NCBI GenBank assembly: GCA_964491875.1 | Contig: CAZBIC010000001.1 | Coordinates: 62,001-126,000, forward strand | Origin: JADJPG01 sp964491875 | GTDB taxonomy: Bacteria > Verrucomicrobiota > Verrucomicrobiia > Limisphaerales > JADJPG01 | Direction: 5' to 3' | Length of the DNA: 64,000 nt | Shown here: piece after piece, positions 8,759-17,352 of the stretch | How positions within the stretch are numbered: the stretch's first letter is position 1 | Layout of the letters: every line of letters starts with the position of its first letter | Position numbers and translations under genes: made by a program | The notes under the pieces: model-generated | Databases searched by the model: none | Seen by the model: the letters and a program-made list of their open reading frames with translations, nothing else | Told to the model about the DNA's origin: nothing

Positions 8759-9670
8759 TTACCTCAGGTTTCCCCGCTTCATCGCGAGGTCGATCATCCG
8801 CTGGCAAAGCTCGGGATATCCAATGCCCGCCGCCGCCGCCGCCTTCGGCAACAGGCTCGTTTCCGTCATGCCCGGCAGCGTGTTTACTTCAAGCACGATC
8901 GGTTCGCCGTTCGCGCGAACCATCACATCCACGCGCGCGTAATCGCGTCCGCCGACCGCATTGAACGCTCCGATCGCCGCCTGTTGAATCGCCGCCGTCA
9001 CCGGCGGATCAAACGGCGCGGGACAAAAGTATTCCGTCCGGCCCGCCGTGTACTTGTTCGTGTAATCGTAAGTGCCTTCCTTCGGGCGCACCTCCACCAC
9101 CGGCAACGCCTGCCCATCGAGAATTGCCACCGTTGTTTCGCGCCCGACGATGCGTTCTTCCATCAACACCTGAGTGTCGTGCCGCAACGCTTCCGTAAGA
9201 GCCGCGCTGAAATCCACCACGCGATCCACGAACTGCAAGCCCACGCTCGAACCCTGCCGCACCGGCTTGAGCACGACGGGCGGCTGCCAACCCATCGGCC
9301 ACGTCGCGCCCGGCGCATCGAATACCGCGAACTTCGCCGTCGGCACGCCCGCCGCCACGCAACGCTGCTTCGTTAACACCTTGTCGAACGCGACGCGGCT
9401 GGCCTCCGGATCGCAACCGGTATAAGGCACGCCGAGCTTCTCCAAGCGCGCCTGCGCCTGACCGTCCTCGCCGTAAGTCCCGTGCAGCGCGAGGAACACG
9501 ACATCCGTGCCCGACGCGAGCGTCCAAGTGTCGTCCTTCGGATCGAGTTCATGAACCGTGTGACCCAGCGACCGCAGCGCCTTCGCCGCCGCCGCACCCG
9601 TCTTCAACGACACTTCGCGCTCCGCGGAAAACCCGCCCAGCATCACGGTGATGTTTAACTTCGAGCTCAC
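8759..9670 (-). CDS. ddl: D-alanine--D-alanine ligase
   Basis: 303 residues. ATP-grasp ligase making D-Ala-D-Ala for the MurF reaction. Motifs: FSAEREVSLKTG at the N-terminus, HGTYGEDGQAQ, the ATP-loop region KPVRQGSSVGLQF, and the C-terminal metal/substrate motif EVNTLPGMTETSLLPKAA. The length matches DdlB-type enzymes. Its ATG follows the stop of murC-murB by one base, so the two are tightly coupled. This is the standard dcw position between murB and ftsQ. Confidence 0.97.
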   Translation of the reverse strand: MSSKLNITVMLGGFSAEREVSLKTGAAAAKALRSLGHTVHELDPKDDTWTLASGTDVVFLALHGTYGEDGQAQARLEKLGVPYTGCDPEASRVAFDKVLTKQRCVAAGVPTAKFAVFDAPGATWPMGWQPPVVLKPVRQGSSVGLQFVDRVVDFSAALTEALRHDTQVLMEERIVGRETTVAILDGQALPVVEVRPKEGTYDYTNKYTAGRTEYFCPAPFDPPVTAAIQQAAIGAFNAVGGRDYARVDVMVRANGEPIVLEVNTLPGMTETSLLPKAAAAAGIGYPELCQRMIDLAMKRGNLR

Positions 9671-9671
9671 T

Positions 9672-12083
9672 TCAGTTTTCCCCCAAGATCTCCACCTCAG
9701 TCTCCAGCTCGATCCCGCGCGCGGACTTCGCGCGCTGCTTCACCACCTCGATCAAACTCAGCACGTCGCTCGCCGTCGCGTTGTCCGCGTTCACGATGAA
9801 ATTCCCATGCACATCCGACACCATCGCGCCGCCGACCCGCGTTCCTTTCAGGCCCAGTTCATCAATGAGCTTGCCGGCGGGAATCGTCTTCGGGTTCTTG
9901 AAGATGCAGCCCGCGCTCGGCTCCTTCGGCTGCGATTCCCAGCGCTTGGAACTGTACTGCTGCATCCGCGCCGCGACCGTCTCCGCCGCCGTCGGTTGGC
10001 CCTTGAGAACCGCACCGAGCGCGACGTGCGTCTTCAACAGCGGACAACCGCGATACTCCACGTTCACCTCGCTCGCCATGCGCTCATGCGCGACGCCCGC
10101 GTAATCCATGAACCGGATCTTCTCCACCACATCGAAGAGCCACGAACCCATCGCGCCCGCGTTCATGCGCATCGAGCCGCCGAGACTGCCCGGGATGCCT
10201 TCGAGAAACTCCAGCCCGGCCAGGCCCGCTCGACGCGCTTCCACCGAAATCGCCTTCAGCTTCACACCCGGCCCGCAGCGCAGTTTGTCGCCGATGATTT
10301 CCAGCCGGCTGAAGTTCGGATGGTTCAGGCAAATCACCACGCCGCGGATGCCGCCGTCCTTGATGAGCAGGTTCGACCCACGCCCGAGCAGCGTGAACTT
10401 CAGCTGCCGTTCCGCGCAGAACTTCAGCACGCGCGACAAATCCTCTTCCGACGCCGGCTCGACGTAGTAATCCGCCTTGCCTCCGACGCGCAACGTGGTG
10501 CGCTTTGCGAGCGGCTCGTCGCGGCGCACGATGGATTCCGGAGACAGGCACGCCGTCAACGCGGCCAAGGTTTGTTCGTTCGATGACACAGCTTCTTCCC
10601 GTAATTCAGCGGCGAGTTCGTGCGCGGCTTTGGTGATGTCGCCCGCGCCGAGGAACAGCACCACATCGCCCGGCAGCATCGCCGCACGCACCGCCCGGCG
10701 CAAGGCGTCGAGTGGTCCCACATGCTCGACCTTACGGCCTGAGCCGCGAATCGCCTCCACCAGCTTCGCGCTCGTCACGCCGGGAATCTCCGGCTCGCTC
10801 GCCGCGTAGATGTCCGCAACCCAGAGCAAATCCGCCTGACCGAAACTCGTCGCAAACTCGATCATCAGCGCCTGCGTCCGCGTGAATCGGTGCGGCTGAA
10901 ACGCGACGAGCAATCGGCGCGCGCCGAGGCTCCGAAACGCTTGCAGCGTCGCCTGAATCTCCGCCGGGTGATGACCGTAGTCATCGAACACGCGAAACCG
11001 CGCATCGCTGAAAAGTTCCTGCTGACGCCGCGCCGCGCCGGTGAAATCCGCAATGGCTGACGCAATGGCGTCCGGCGCGTAGCCCAACCGATGCAGCACC
11101 GCGATGACTGCACCTGCGTTCGAGAGGTTTTTCTCGCCCAGCAAACGAGTCGAGAAATCACCAAGCTTCAATCCAGAGAACCAAACCTCGAATCGGAAGC
11201 TTCCAGCAGGAACCAACCGATAATTCGCGAGCGGATGAAAACCGTACGACACCGCGCCCGGCCTTCGTGCGAACAGTTCCGCCAGTCGCGCGTCGTCAGC
11301 GCAGAACACAAGTGTCTCTTGCGTCTGCTGCGCGAAGTTCGCGAACTCGCGGCAGATGGCGTCGAAGTTTGCGTAGAAATCGAGATGCTCGGCATCGACG
11401 TTCAGCACGATGGCGTGCTGCGGACGGAACTCGGACAGCGTGCCATCGCTCTCGTCCGCTTCCGCGACGAAATAGCTCTCTGTAGCAACCGACGTGAGTC
11501 GGCTCTGATCACCCGCGTTAAGTTCCGCACTTTGCGCTCCCGGTCTAATTTGAGCCGACTCACGTCGGCTGCTACCGGCTGCGAACTTCGCGTGCCGTGG
11601 TAACTGCGGAACCAGCGCGCCGATCGCATAACTCGGAGCGGCACCCAGCTTCTCCAGCCCGAACGCCAGCAACGCGGACGTGGTCGTCTTGCCATGCATG
11701 CCAGCCACACAGATTCCCTGCTGCCGATGCACAAGCGCCGCCAGCAACAACGCCCGACGCGCGAGCGGAATCTGCCGCTGCTCGGCGGCTTGCAACTCCG
11801 GATTGTCCCGGCGAATCGCCGACGAATAACCGACAAGTATTGGCTGCGCCGCGACGAGTTGCTCCGCACGATGGCCGATGTGAATCGTCGCCCCGCGTTC
11901 CGCGAGCTGACGAGTCTCCTCGTTCGCCGAGAGATCAGAGCCGACCACGCGAAAGCCAAGGTCGAGCAACAGATGCGCGAGCCCGCTCATGCCGCAGCCG
12001 CCGACGCCAACGAGGTAAATTGTCGTGTTCGGCGCCGCCGCTTCGAGCAGCCGGCCAATCTGTTCTGTCGTCATCGGAACCAT
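9672..12083 (-). CDS. murC-murB: MurC-MurB fusion (UDP-MurNAc--Ala ligase / UDP-MurNAc dehydrogenase)
   Basis: 803 residues joining two sequential enzymes of UDP-MurNAc-L-Ala synthesis. MurC (about 1-490): UDP-binding VGVGGCGMSGLAHLL, ATP loop GMHGKTTTSALL (128-139), EADESDG (208-214), and ALMIEFATSF. MurB (about 500-803): FAD-binding RTTLRVGGKADYYVEP, LLGRGSNLL, GIPGSLGGSMRMNAGA, and SAGCIFKNP (723-731). In the last motif a cysteine sits where most MurB proteins have the proton-donating serine. Between GAP-like residues 170 and 203 there is an extra stretch of about 34 residues encoded by a palindromic element (see the repeat entry at 11482-11575); the reading frame stays open. Separate murC and murB genes are the usual arrangement, so the fusion is notable. 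Both halves appear complete. Confidence 0.96.
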   Translation of the reverse strand: MVPMTTEQIGRLLEAAAPNTTIYLVGVGGCGMSGLAHLLLDLGFRVVGSDLSANEETRQLAERGATIHIGHRAEQLVAAQPILVGYSSAIRRDNPELQAAEQRQIPLARRALLLAALVHRQQGICVAGMHGKTTTSALLAFGLEKLGAAPSYAIGALVPQLPRHAKFAAGSSRRESAQIRPGAQSAELNAGDQSRLTSVATESYFVAEADESDGTLSEFRPQHAIVLNVDAEHLDFYANFDAICREFANFAQQTQETLVFCADDARLAELFARRPGAVSYGFHPLANYRLVPAGSFRFEVWFSGLKLGDFSTRLLGEKNLSNAGAVIAVLHRLGYAPDAIASAIADFTGAARRQQELFSDARFRVFDDYGHHPAEIQATLQAFRSLGARRLLVAFQPHRFTRTQALMIEFATSFGQADLLWVADIYAASEPEIPGVTSAKLVEAIRGSGRKVEHVGPLDALRRAVRAAMLPGDVVLFLGAGDITKAAHELAAELREEAVSSNEQTLAALTACLSPESIVRRDEPLAKRTTLRVGGKADYYVEPASEEDLSRVLKFCAERQLKFTLLGRGSNLLIKDGGIRGVVICLNHPNFSRLEIIGDKLRCGPGVKLKAISVEARRAGLAGLEFLEGIPGSLGGSMRMNAGAMGSWLFDVVEKIRFMDYAGVAHERMASEVNVEYRGCPLLKTHVALGAVLKGQPTAAETVAARMQQYSSKRWESQPKEPSAGCIFKNPKTIPAGKLIDELGLKGTRVGGAMVSDVHGNFIVNADNATASDVLSLIEVVKQRAKSARGIELETEVEILGEN
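11482..11575. repeat. Palindromic element inserted in frame in murC
   Basis: Two 24-nt arms, 11482-11505 and 11552-11575, are inverted copies matching at 23 of 24 positions (core CCGACGTGAGTCGG). Each arm is itself a small hairpin (GCCGAC/GTCGGC with a 4-nt loop), and 46 nt separate the arms. The element lies wholly inside the MurC half. It encodes a serine/arginine/glutamine-rich insert (residues about 170-203) just before the EADESDG motif, where related MurC proteins have only a short loop. Its length keeps the murC frame open. Confidence 0.85.
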
Positions 12084-12102
12084 CTAAACCTGAATTCTTG
12101 AA

Positions 12103-12200
12103 CCGCGAAACACGCTAAAGACGCGAAAATGAGGACTATCAGAAGCAACCCCCGCTCACGTCCTCGTTTCTGCTTTCGCGAAGTTTCGCGTGTTTAGCGG
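12103..12200. repeat. Intergenic palindromic element between murG and murC-murB
   Basis: Left arm from 12103 (CCGCGAAACACGCTAAAGAC) and right arm ending at 12200 are inverted versions of the same purine-rich sequence; the reverse complement of the right arm reads CCGCTAAACACGCGAAAC and continues CGCGAAAG. The element fills most of the 128-bp gap between murG and murC-murB. It is MITE- or REP-like with no coding capacity. Confidence 0.7.
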
Positions 12201-12211
12201 ACTAATCCGTC

Positions 12212-13399
12212 TCACGCATTCGGCACCGCGAGGCGCAGGACGCGAAAGCCGGATTCGTTCGGCTGCTCCGTCCGCCGCCAGCGCCCGCCGTAACTCGCTT
12301 CCATCAGCGCGATCATCTTCTCCGCGATCACCTCGGCAGCATCCGCGTGATGCCAGGATTCCAGCGCCGTCTGCATCGCCGTGCGCGCCGCGGAATCCGT
12401 CAGCAGCGGAATCAACTTCGCCGCCAGCGCCTCGCCCGTCGCGCCGCGTTGTTCGAGCAAATGTGCGGCACCTGTCGCGACAAACGCGTTCGCGTTGTGC
12501 AGTTGATGATTATCCGCTGCGATCGGATACGGGATCAGCACGGACGGCAGCCGCATCGCCGCGAGTTCCGCCATCGAAGACGCCCCTGCCCTGCTCACCG
12601 CGACATCCGCCGCGCCGAGCGCGAGGTCCATCTCGGTGAGGAACGGTTGCACCACAGCCTTCGCCTGTTGCGCTGCGTAGCCCGCCCGGACCTTCTCAAA
12701 ATCATTCGGACCGGTGAGATGCAGGAACTGCAGCGTCGGCACCGCCTTGAGCAACGCAGGCAGCGCTTGGAGCACGAGGTCGTTCACGCCGGACGCCCCC
12801 TGACTGCCTCCTGTGACGAGTAACACCGGACGATCCGGCGCAAGCCCGAGCGCCACGCGACGCGACGCCACATCGCCGGGCGTAAACTGCGGACGCACAG
12901 GCGTGCCCGTAGGCAAAACGTTCTTGTGCCGCAATTGCGACGCAGCGGTCGGGAATCCGACGAACGCCTGATCAACAAAGTGCGCGAGCCAGCGGTTGGC
13001 CTTGCCAGGAATGGTATTCGATTCGTGCAGGAACGTCGCCGCACCACAGGCGCGACCGGCGATAACTGGCGGCGCGCTGGTGAAGCCGCCCATCGCCAGC
13101 ACGGCTTGCGGCGTGCGTCCGCGGAAGAGCGTCTTCGCGGCGCGATAGGATTTCCAGAAGCCGGCGACGAAGCTCAGGAGCTTGCCGCGCGTCATGCCGA
13201 CGGCGGGCAGCGTGGCGACGCCCATGCCGGTGGCGGATTTCACGGCCTGTTGATCGACTTCCTTCGGCGAAACGAGCAGCGTGACATCGCAGCCGCGCAG
13301 GAGGAGTTGTTCGCCCACGGCGACGCCGGGGAACAAGTGTCCGCCAGTTCCGCCACACGCGATGGCGACGAGGGGTTTGGAGGTCGTCGAAGATTTCAT
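12212..13399 (-). CDS. murG: UDP-GlcNAc:lipid I GlcNAc transferase MurG
   Basis: 395 residues from ATG 13399 (MKSSTTSKPLVAIACGGTGG). This start is preferred to an in-frame start nine codons upstream because it directly precedes the first beta strand and glycine loop. GT28/GT-B fold: N-terminal acceptor domain with GGTGGHLFPGVAVGE, and C-terminal donor domain with LLVTGGSQGASGVNDLVLQ and SRAGASSMAELAAMRLPSVLIPYP. It converts lipid I to lipid II at the cytoplasmic membrane face. It sits between a small lipoprotein gene and murC-murB in the dcw cluster. The C-terminal tail is slightly longer than in E. coli. Confidence 0.96.
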   Translation of the reverse strand: MKSSTTSKPLVAIACGGTGGHLFPGVAVGEQLLLRGCDVTLLVSPKEVDQQAVKSATGMGVATLPAVGMTRGKLLSFVAGFWKSYRAAKTLFRGRTPQAVLAMGGFTSAPPVIAGRACGAATFLHESNTIPGKANRWLAHFVDQAFVGFPTAASQLRHKNVLPTGTPVRPQFTPGDVASRRVALGLAPDRPVLLVTGGSQGASGVNDLVLQALPALLKAVPTLQFLHLTGPNDFEKVRAGYAAQQAKAVVQPFLTEMDLALGAADVAVSRAGASSMAELAAMRLPSVLIPYPIAADNHQLHNANAFVATGAAHLLEQRGATGEALAAKLIPLLTDSAARTAMQTALESWHHADAAEVIAEKMIALMEASYGGRWRRTEQPNESGFRVLRLAVPNA

Positions 13400-13435
13400 A
13401 TAGAACGTCTCACGGTTGCACTGCACTGTTCGTCC

Positions 13436-13699
13436 CTACTTCACAATCACGTCACGAGCAGGGGTACGGTCGGGCAATCTTAAAAACGCAGGTATCTGGA
13501 TAGGCAACGTTGCGATGTCAAAGGGGACAGTTACCGGTATCAGCAAATAATTGGCACAAGTTACGGCATCACTCGGTCGAGGATTTCGAGCATCTTCAAT
13601 TACAGAATAGGTGGCACATCCAGTCAGCGATATCGCGCCTGCGGCAATCGACATGACGACCGCGAAGCCTCTACATTTTCTATTCCGATTCACCTTCAA
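13436..13699 (-). CDS. Small lipoprotein, YceK/YidQ-like
   Basis: 87 residues from a TTG start at 13699 that overlaps the ftsW stop. This start gives a basic n-region (KVNRNRKCRG), a hydrophobic core (FAVVMSIAAGAIS) and a lipobox LTGC (cleavage before the cysteine). An internal ATG at 13654 would leave no positive charge and is less likely. After the cysteine the sequence GCATYSVIEDARNP and a central LIPVTVPFDIATLPIQIP resemble the YceK/YidQ family of small outer-membrane lipoproteins of unknown function. It is an unusual insertion between ftsW and murG. The weak start codon and short length suggest modest expression. Confidence 0.65.
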   Translation of the reverse strand: MKVNRNRKCRGFAVVMSIAAGAISLTGCATYSVIEDARNPRPSDAVTCANYLLIPVTVPFDIATLPIQIPAFLRLPDRTPARDVIVK

Positions 13700-14826
13700 G
13701 CATTCTCCGGCGCAGCCAGTTCATCCATGTCCATGACACCGCTGCGGGAGGTTAAGTTGCACGTCGCGTGGCGGCCGATGTTGATGAGCAGTCCGATGCA
13801 ACCCATCATGATGACGAGGTTCGATCCGCCATAGCTGATGAAGGGCAGCGCCAGTCCCTTGTTCGGCAGCGAGCCGGTCACCACGCCGATGTTGATGACC
13901 ACCTGCATCGCGATGAGGAAGGTGATGCCGGTGGCGATAAGCATGCCGAAGGTGTCTGCCGCATTCCACGCGATGTAGATGCCGCAGAATAGAATTACCA
14001 TGAACGCGAGGATGACGGACAGCGTCGCGGCCAGACCGAGTTCCTCGCCGACCACCGAGAGGATGAAATCGGTGTGATGCTCGGGCACGAAGCCGAGCTT
14101 CTGGCGTCCTTCGCCGAGCCCGACGCCCTTGAGGCCGCCGCTGCCGAGCGCAGCCATCGCCTGGTACGTTTGCATGCCCTTGTCGAGACGCGTTTCCTCC
14201 GGGTGGAGCCACGCGTGGATGCGCTGGGAGCGCACGGAGTCCTGCGCGATGAAGGCCGTGATGCCAATCAATCCCGCCACGAGCGGCGGCAACACGTAGC
14301 GCCAGCGCAATCCGGCCACGAGCAACATTACGGAACTGACTCCCGCGAGGAGCAACGTGGTGCCGACGTCGGGCTCCTTGAAAATCAGGAACAACACGGA
14401 CCCGATGCCCACGCCGGGAATCAGGACCCCGCGAGTGAACGTGCCCATGTGGCGCTGGAATCGTTCGCCATACCAGGCAATCGAGATGATGAGCGCGATC
14501 TTCGCGAACTCGGAGGGTTGCAGGCGAAAGCTCTCGAAGCCAATCCAGCGCCGCGCGCCGTTCTTCATGATGCCAACGTGCGGCACCCAGACCAGTGCCA
14601 GCAACACCACTGCGAGGGCAAGCAGCGCCCACCAGAATTTCTTGATCCACCGGTAATCGCCGGACGCGGCGACCAGCAGCCCCACCAGCCCAACGCCGGC
14701 CCAAATGGGCTGCATGATGAGATAGCGGGCTTCCTGCTGGCCGGTGCTGGCGCTGACCAGCATGACGATGCCGAGGACGAGCAGTCCCAGCACGGAGAAG
14801 AGAAGCAGTGAAGTGGCGGCTTTCAT
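13696..14826 (-). CDS. ftsW: Peptidoglycan glycosyltransferase FtsW
   Basis: 376 residues, polytopic SEDS-family lipid II polymerase of the divisome. About ten hydrophobic segments are visible, and the SEDS signatures are present: GVGLGEGRQKLGFVPEHHTD, FILSVVGEELGL, and the C-terminal LPNKGLALPFISYGGSNL. The gene follows the LysM lipoprotein gene after 151 bp that contain a strong hairpin (14925-14950), so it may be re-initiated from its own promoter. Its stop overlaps the start of the small lipoprotein gene. It works with the FtsI transpeptidase encoded upstream in the same cluster. Confidence 0.96.
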   Translation of the reverse strand: MKAATSLLLFSVLGLLVLGIVMLVSASTGQQEARYLIMQPIWAGVGLVGLLVAASGDYRWIKKFWWALLALAVVLLALVWVPHVGIMKNGARRWIGFESFRLQPSEFAKIALIISIAWYGERFQRHMGTFTRGVLIPGVGIGSVLFLIFKEPDVGTTLLLAGVSSVMLLVAGLRWRYVLPPLVAGLIGITAFIAQDSVRSQRIHAWLHPEETRLDKGMQTYQAMAALGSGGLKGVGLGEGRQKLGFVPEHHTDFILSVVGEELGLAATLSVILAFMVILFCGIYIAWNAADTFGMLIATGITFLIAMQVVINIGVVTGSLPNKGLALPFISYGGSNLVIMMGCIGLLINIGRHATCNLTSRSGVMDMDELAAPENA

Positions 14827-14924
14827 GAAAGTGAAACGATCGATGGATGCGGAAAGTTCGAAGCGGAGTGCGGTCCTCCTGGAGCCAGTCTGATATTCGG
14901 AGAGGCTCCTACCCTAATGTGAAG

Positions 14925-14950
14925 AAGCCGGACGCGGGTGCGTCCGGCTT
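14925..14950 (-). terminator. Strong hairpin after the LysM lipoprotein gene
   Basis: Perfect 11-bp stem (AAGCCGGACGC / GCGTCCGGCTT) with a 4-nt loop, 27 nt after the LysM gene stop on the minus strand. It is followed by CTTCTTCAC, a weak pyrimidine tail. This is the best intrinsic-terminator candidate inside the dcw cluster and would separate the murD-LysM part from ftsW onwards. Confidence 0.6.
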
Positions 14951-14977
14951 CGTCGTGAAACGGTCTGTAACGATTCG

Positions 14978-15820
14978 TTACTGCGCCGGAGGCGGCAGCA
15001 CGGGATTGCCAGCCGGCGGGAGCGTGGCAGGTGGCACTTCAGCGGGAGGCGCCGGCACGGGCGGCGCGGCTTCCACCGGAGGAGCGACCACAGCCGGGGC
15101 TTTCACCGGAATCTTGAGCGTCTGGCCGACCTTGATTTGATCCGTGCGCAGGTTGTTCGCGGCGCGCAGCTGCTTCACGCTGACGCCGTGATTCTTGGCG
15201 ATCTTGTTGAGGTTGTCGCCGGACTTCACCTTGTAAGACTTGATCGTCGTCTCCCCCGCCACGGGAGCCGGAGTCAACGCGGTCGCGCCAGCGGAAGGAG
15301 TCTTGGCCGCAGGGATGATAATCTTCTGGCCGATCTTCAGGCGGTTCGGGTTGACGCCCGGGTTCGCATCCGCGATCGCCTTGAAGCCCACACCATACTT
15401 CTTGCCAACGGTGTAGAACGATTCGCCCTTGGAGATGGTGTGCTCAGCGCTGCCCGAGACGATCGGATCTTGCGGCGGCGGCGGTGCGACCTCGACGATC
15501 GGCGGCGGCGTGATCCCGGTCACCTCCTGCGTCGGCGTCGTCACCGGCGGCGGGAGCTGGGTCGCATCCTGCGTTCCCGGCACCGGCGGAAGGGCAGTAG
15601 GCGGAGCCGGCCAGTTGGTGTCGGCCGGAATCGGCGGCAGCGGAGGAACGCCGGTGTCGGTGGTGGGTTCCGGATCAGCCTTCTTATTGCAACCGGCGAT
15701 CAGGAGAACGCTGAGCGCCACGAGGTGGACGGCGAGAATGGCAAAAACGGTGATTCGGATCTGAGCTTTGCCCTTGTCCTGAAACGTGCCCTGGGGCACC
15801 AGTGGGTTCGGTGTATTCAT
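14978..15820 (-). CDS. LysM-repeat lipoprotein in the dcw cluster
   Basis: 280 residues. Residues about 24-43 are a hydrophobic segment ending in a lipobox-like LLIAGC (ITVFAILAVHLVALSVLLIAGC), then a long proline/threonine-rich linker. Two LysM modules follow: one beginning HTISKGESFYTVGKKYGVGF and one beginning KVKSGDNLNKIAKNHGVSVK, each ending in KIGQKIIIP or KVGQTLKIP. The C-terminus is an alanine/proline-rich tail. LysM binds GlcNAc-containing glycans, so the protein probably contacts peptidoglycan from the membrane. Its place between murD and ftsW suggests a role in wall synthesis or septation, which is inference. The n-region is long for a lipoprotein, so it may instead be a signal-anchored protein. 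Confidence 0.87.
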   Translation of the reverse strand: MNTPNPLVPQGTFQDKGKAQIRITVFAILAVHLVALSVLLIAGCNKKADPEPTTDTGVPPLPPIPADTNWPAPPTALPPVPGTQDATQLPPPVTTPTQEVTGITPPPIVEVAPPPPQDPIVSGSAEHTISKGESFYTVGKKYGVGFKAIADANPGVNPNRLKIGQKIIIPAAKTPSAGATALTPAPVAGETTIKSYKVKSGDNLNKIAKNHGVSVKQLRAANNLRTDQIKVGQTLKIPVKAPAVVAPPVEAAPPVPAPPAEVPPATLPPAGNPVLPPPAQ

Positions 15821-15950
15821 TTTCTAAAGTGGCGCGGTCAGCGTCCGTTCTTCGAGGTCGTAATCAGTTGTCAATGTTTCGCGCCGGAGATTCCCTCAAA
15901 ATCCCGAAGCGCAGTTCTAAAGTCCCGGTCCAAAAGTGCAAAGCATAAAG

Positions 15951-17342
15951 TCATCCCGCCGCCTTTCGGCCGGAGGATGACAAATCCGCGACGGTTTGAC
16001 GAAACACGTCACCCCGGTGCTGGTAGTTCTGGAACTGGTCAAAGCTGGAACAGGCGGGCGAGAGTAGCACCACATCGCCGGACACCGCGCTGGCCGCGGC
16101 TTCTGTAACGGCTTCTATCAACGAGTCCTTGAGCGTGCAAGGAGTAAAAAGGCTCCACGCCGCGCGGATCTTCTCACGCGTCTCGCCAATCAGGAAGGCG
16201 CCCTTCACGCGTTGGCTGAGCAGCGGCCCGATATCGTGATACTCGAAGCCCTTGTCCCGGCCACCCGCGATCAACCACACATTCGGTTCGCCGGGCTGCG
16301 CGGCAGGAACCGCCAACAGCGCCTTGTGCACGGCGTCGAGATTCGTCGCCTTGGAGTCGTTGATAAATTTCACGCCGGCGATCTCCGCCACCAACTCGCA
16401 CCGGTGGGCGGCCGGTTCGTAAGTCTTCAGCGCCTCCACCATCGTCTCCAGCGGAATGCGCAGGATGCGCCCCACCGCCAGCGCAGCCATCACGTTCTCG
16501 GCATTGTGCGGGCCGACCAGCCGCGTCTGGTTCATGTCGAGCAACGGCCCGTTCCAATCGTCCAGGCTGCTGATGATCAAGCTGCGGTCGAGATGCAAAT
16601 CCGCGCGACGATTACTCGCGCTGAAGGTGATGACCTTGGACGGAATGTTCACCTTCAAGCTGCGCAACTGCGCCAGCGCTTCGCTCTGAACCACCGCCCA
16701 GTCGAACGGCTGCTGGTTCATGAACAGCTTGCCCTTCGCCAGCGCGTAGTCCGCCATGCGATCGTAGCGATCGAGATGATCCGGCGTGATGTTCAACAAC
16801 ACGCCAACCGCCGGACGAAAATATTGAATCGTCTCCAGCTGAAACGAGCTGACTTCAAGCGTCAGAAAATCCAAATCCTTCGTCTGCTCCGCCACGGAAC
16901 AAACGGGAAGCCCGATATTCCCCGCCGCGAGCGTCTTGAAGTGATGTGCCGTCAGCAGGCGCTCGACGAGTTCCGTCGTCGTGGTCTTGCCGTTGGTTCC
17001 GGTGATGGCGACGTTCAGGCAAAGCGAATGTTGGTAGCCCAGCTCAAACTCGCCGATGATCGGAACCTTGCGCTCGTTCAGCTCCTGCAAGATCGGATTC
17101 GACCACGGCACGCCGGGACTGACGACCGCGAGATCGAAATTCACGTTCGGCGCCTCGTCCGCACCGAGCTCCACGACCACGCCCAGCGCCTTCAACTGCG
17201 CCGCATCGCGTTGAAGCGCCGGCGAGTCCGCGCTGTCCAGCGCCAGCACCCGCGCGCCGCGCTTGCGCAATAACTCCGCCGCCGCCAGCCCGCTTTTGCC
17301 GAGGCCGAGGACGAGGACAGTTTTATGTTCGAGAGAGGTCAC
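15951..17342 (-). CDS. murD: UDP-MurNAc-L-Ala--D-Glu ligase MurD
   Basis: 463 residues from a GTG start (VTSLEHKTVLVLGLGKSG). Mur ligase with an N-terminal Rossmann-type domain (GLGKSGLAAAELL), ATP loop ITGTNGKTTTTELVERLL, and C-terminal domain with AHRCELVAEIAGVKFINDSKATN and WLIAGGRDKGFEY. It adds D-glutamate to UDP-MurNAc-L-alanine. It begins 10 bp after the mraY stop and is followed by the LysM gene after 130 bp. The length agrees with the family. No ATG exists in a sensible position, so GTG is accepted. Confidence 0.97.
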   Translation of the reverse strand: MTSLEHKTVLVLGLGKSGLAAAELLRKRGARVLALDSADSPALQRDAAQLKALGVVVELGADEAPNVNFDLAVVSPGVPWSNPILQELNERKVPIIGEFELGYQHSLCLNVAITGTNGKTTTTELVERLLTAHHFKTLAAGNIGLPVCSVAEQTKDLDFLTLEVSSFQLETIQYFRPAVGVLLNITPDHLDRYDRMADYALAKGKLFMNQQPFDWAVVQSEALAQLRSLKVNIPSKVITFSASNRRADLHLDRSLIISSLDDWNGPLLDMNQTRLVGPHNAENVMAALAVGRILRIPLETMVEALKTYEPAAHRCELVAEIAGVKFINDSKATNLDAVHKALLAVPAAQPGEPNVWLIAGGRDKGFEYHDIGPLLSQRVKGAFLIGETREKIRAAWSLFTPCTLKDSLIEAVTEAAASAVSGDVVLLSPACSSFDQFQNYQHRGDVFRQTVADLSSSGRKAAG

Positions 17343-17352
17343 TTGCTATGAA

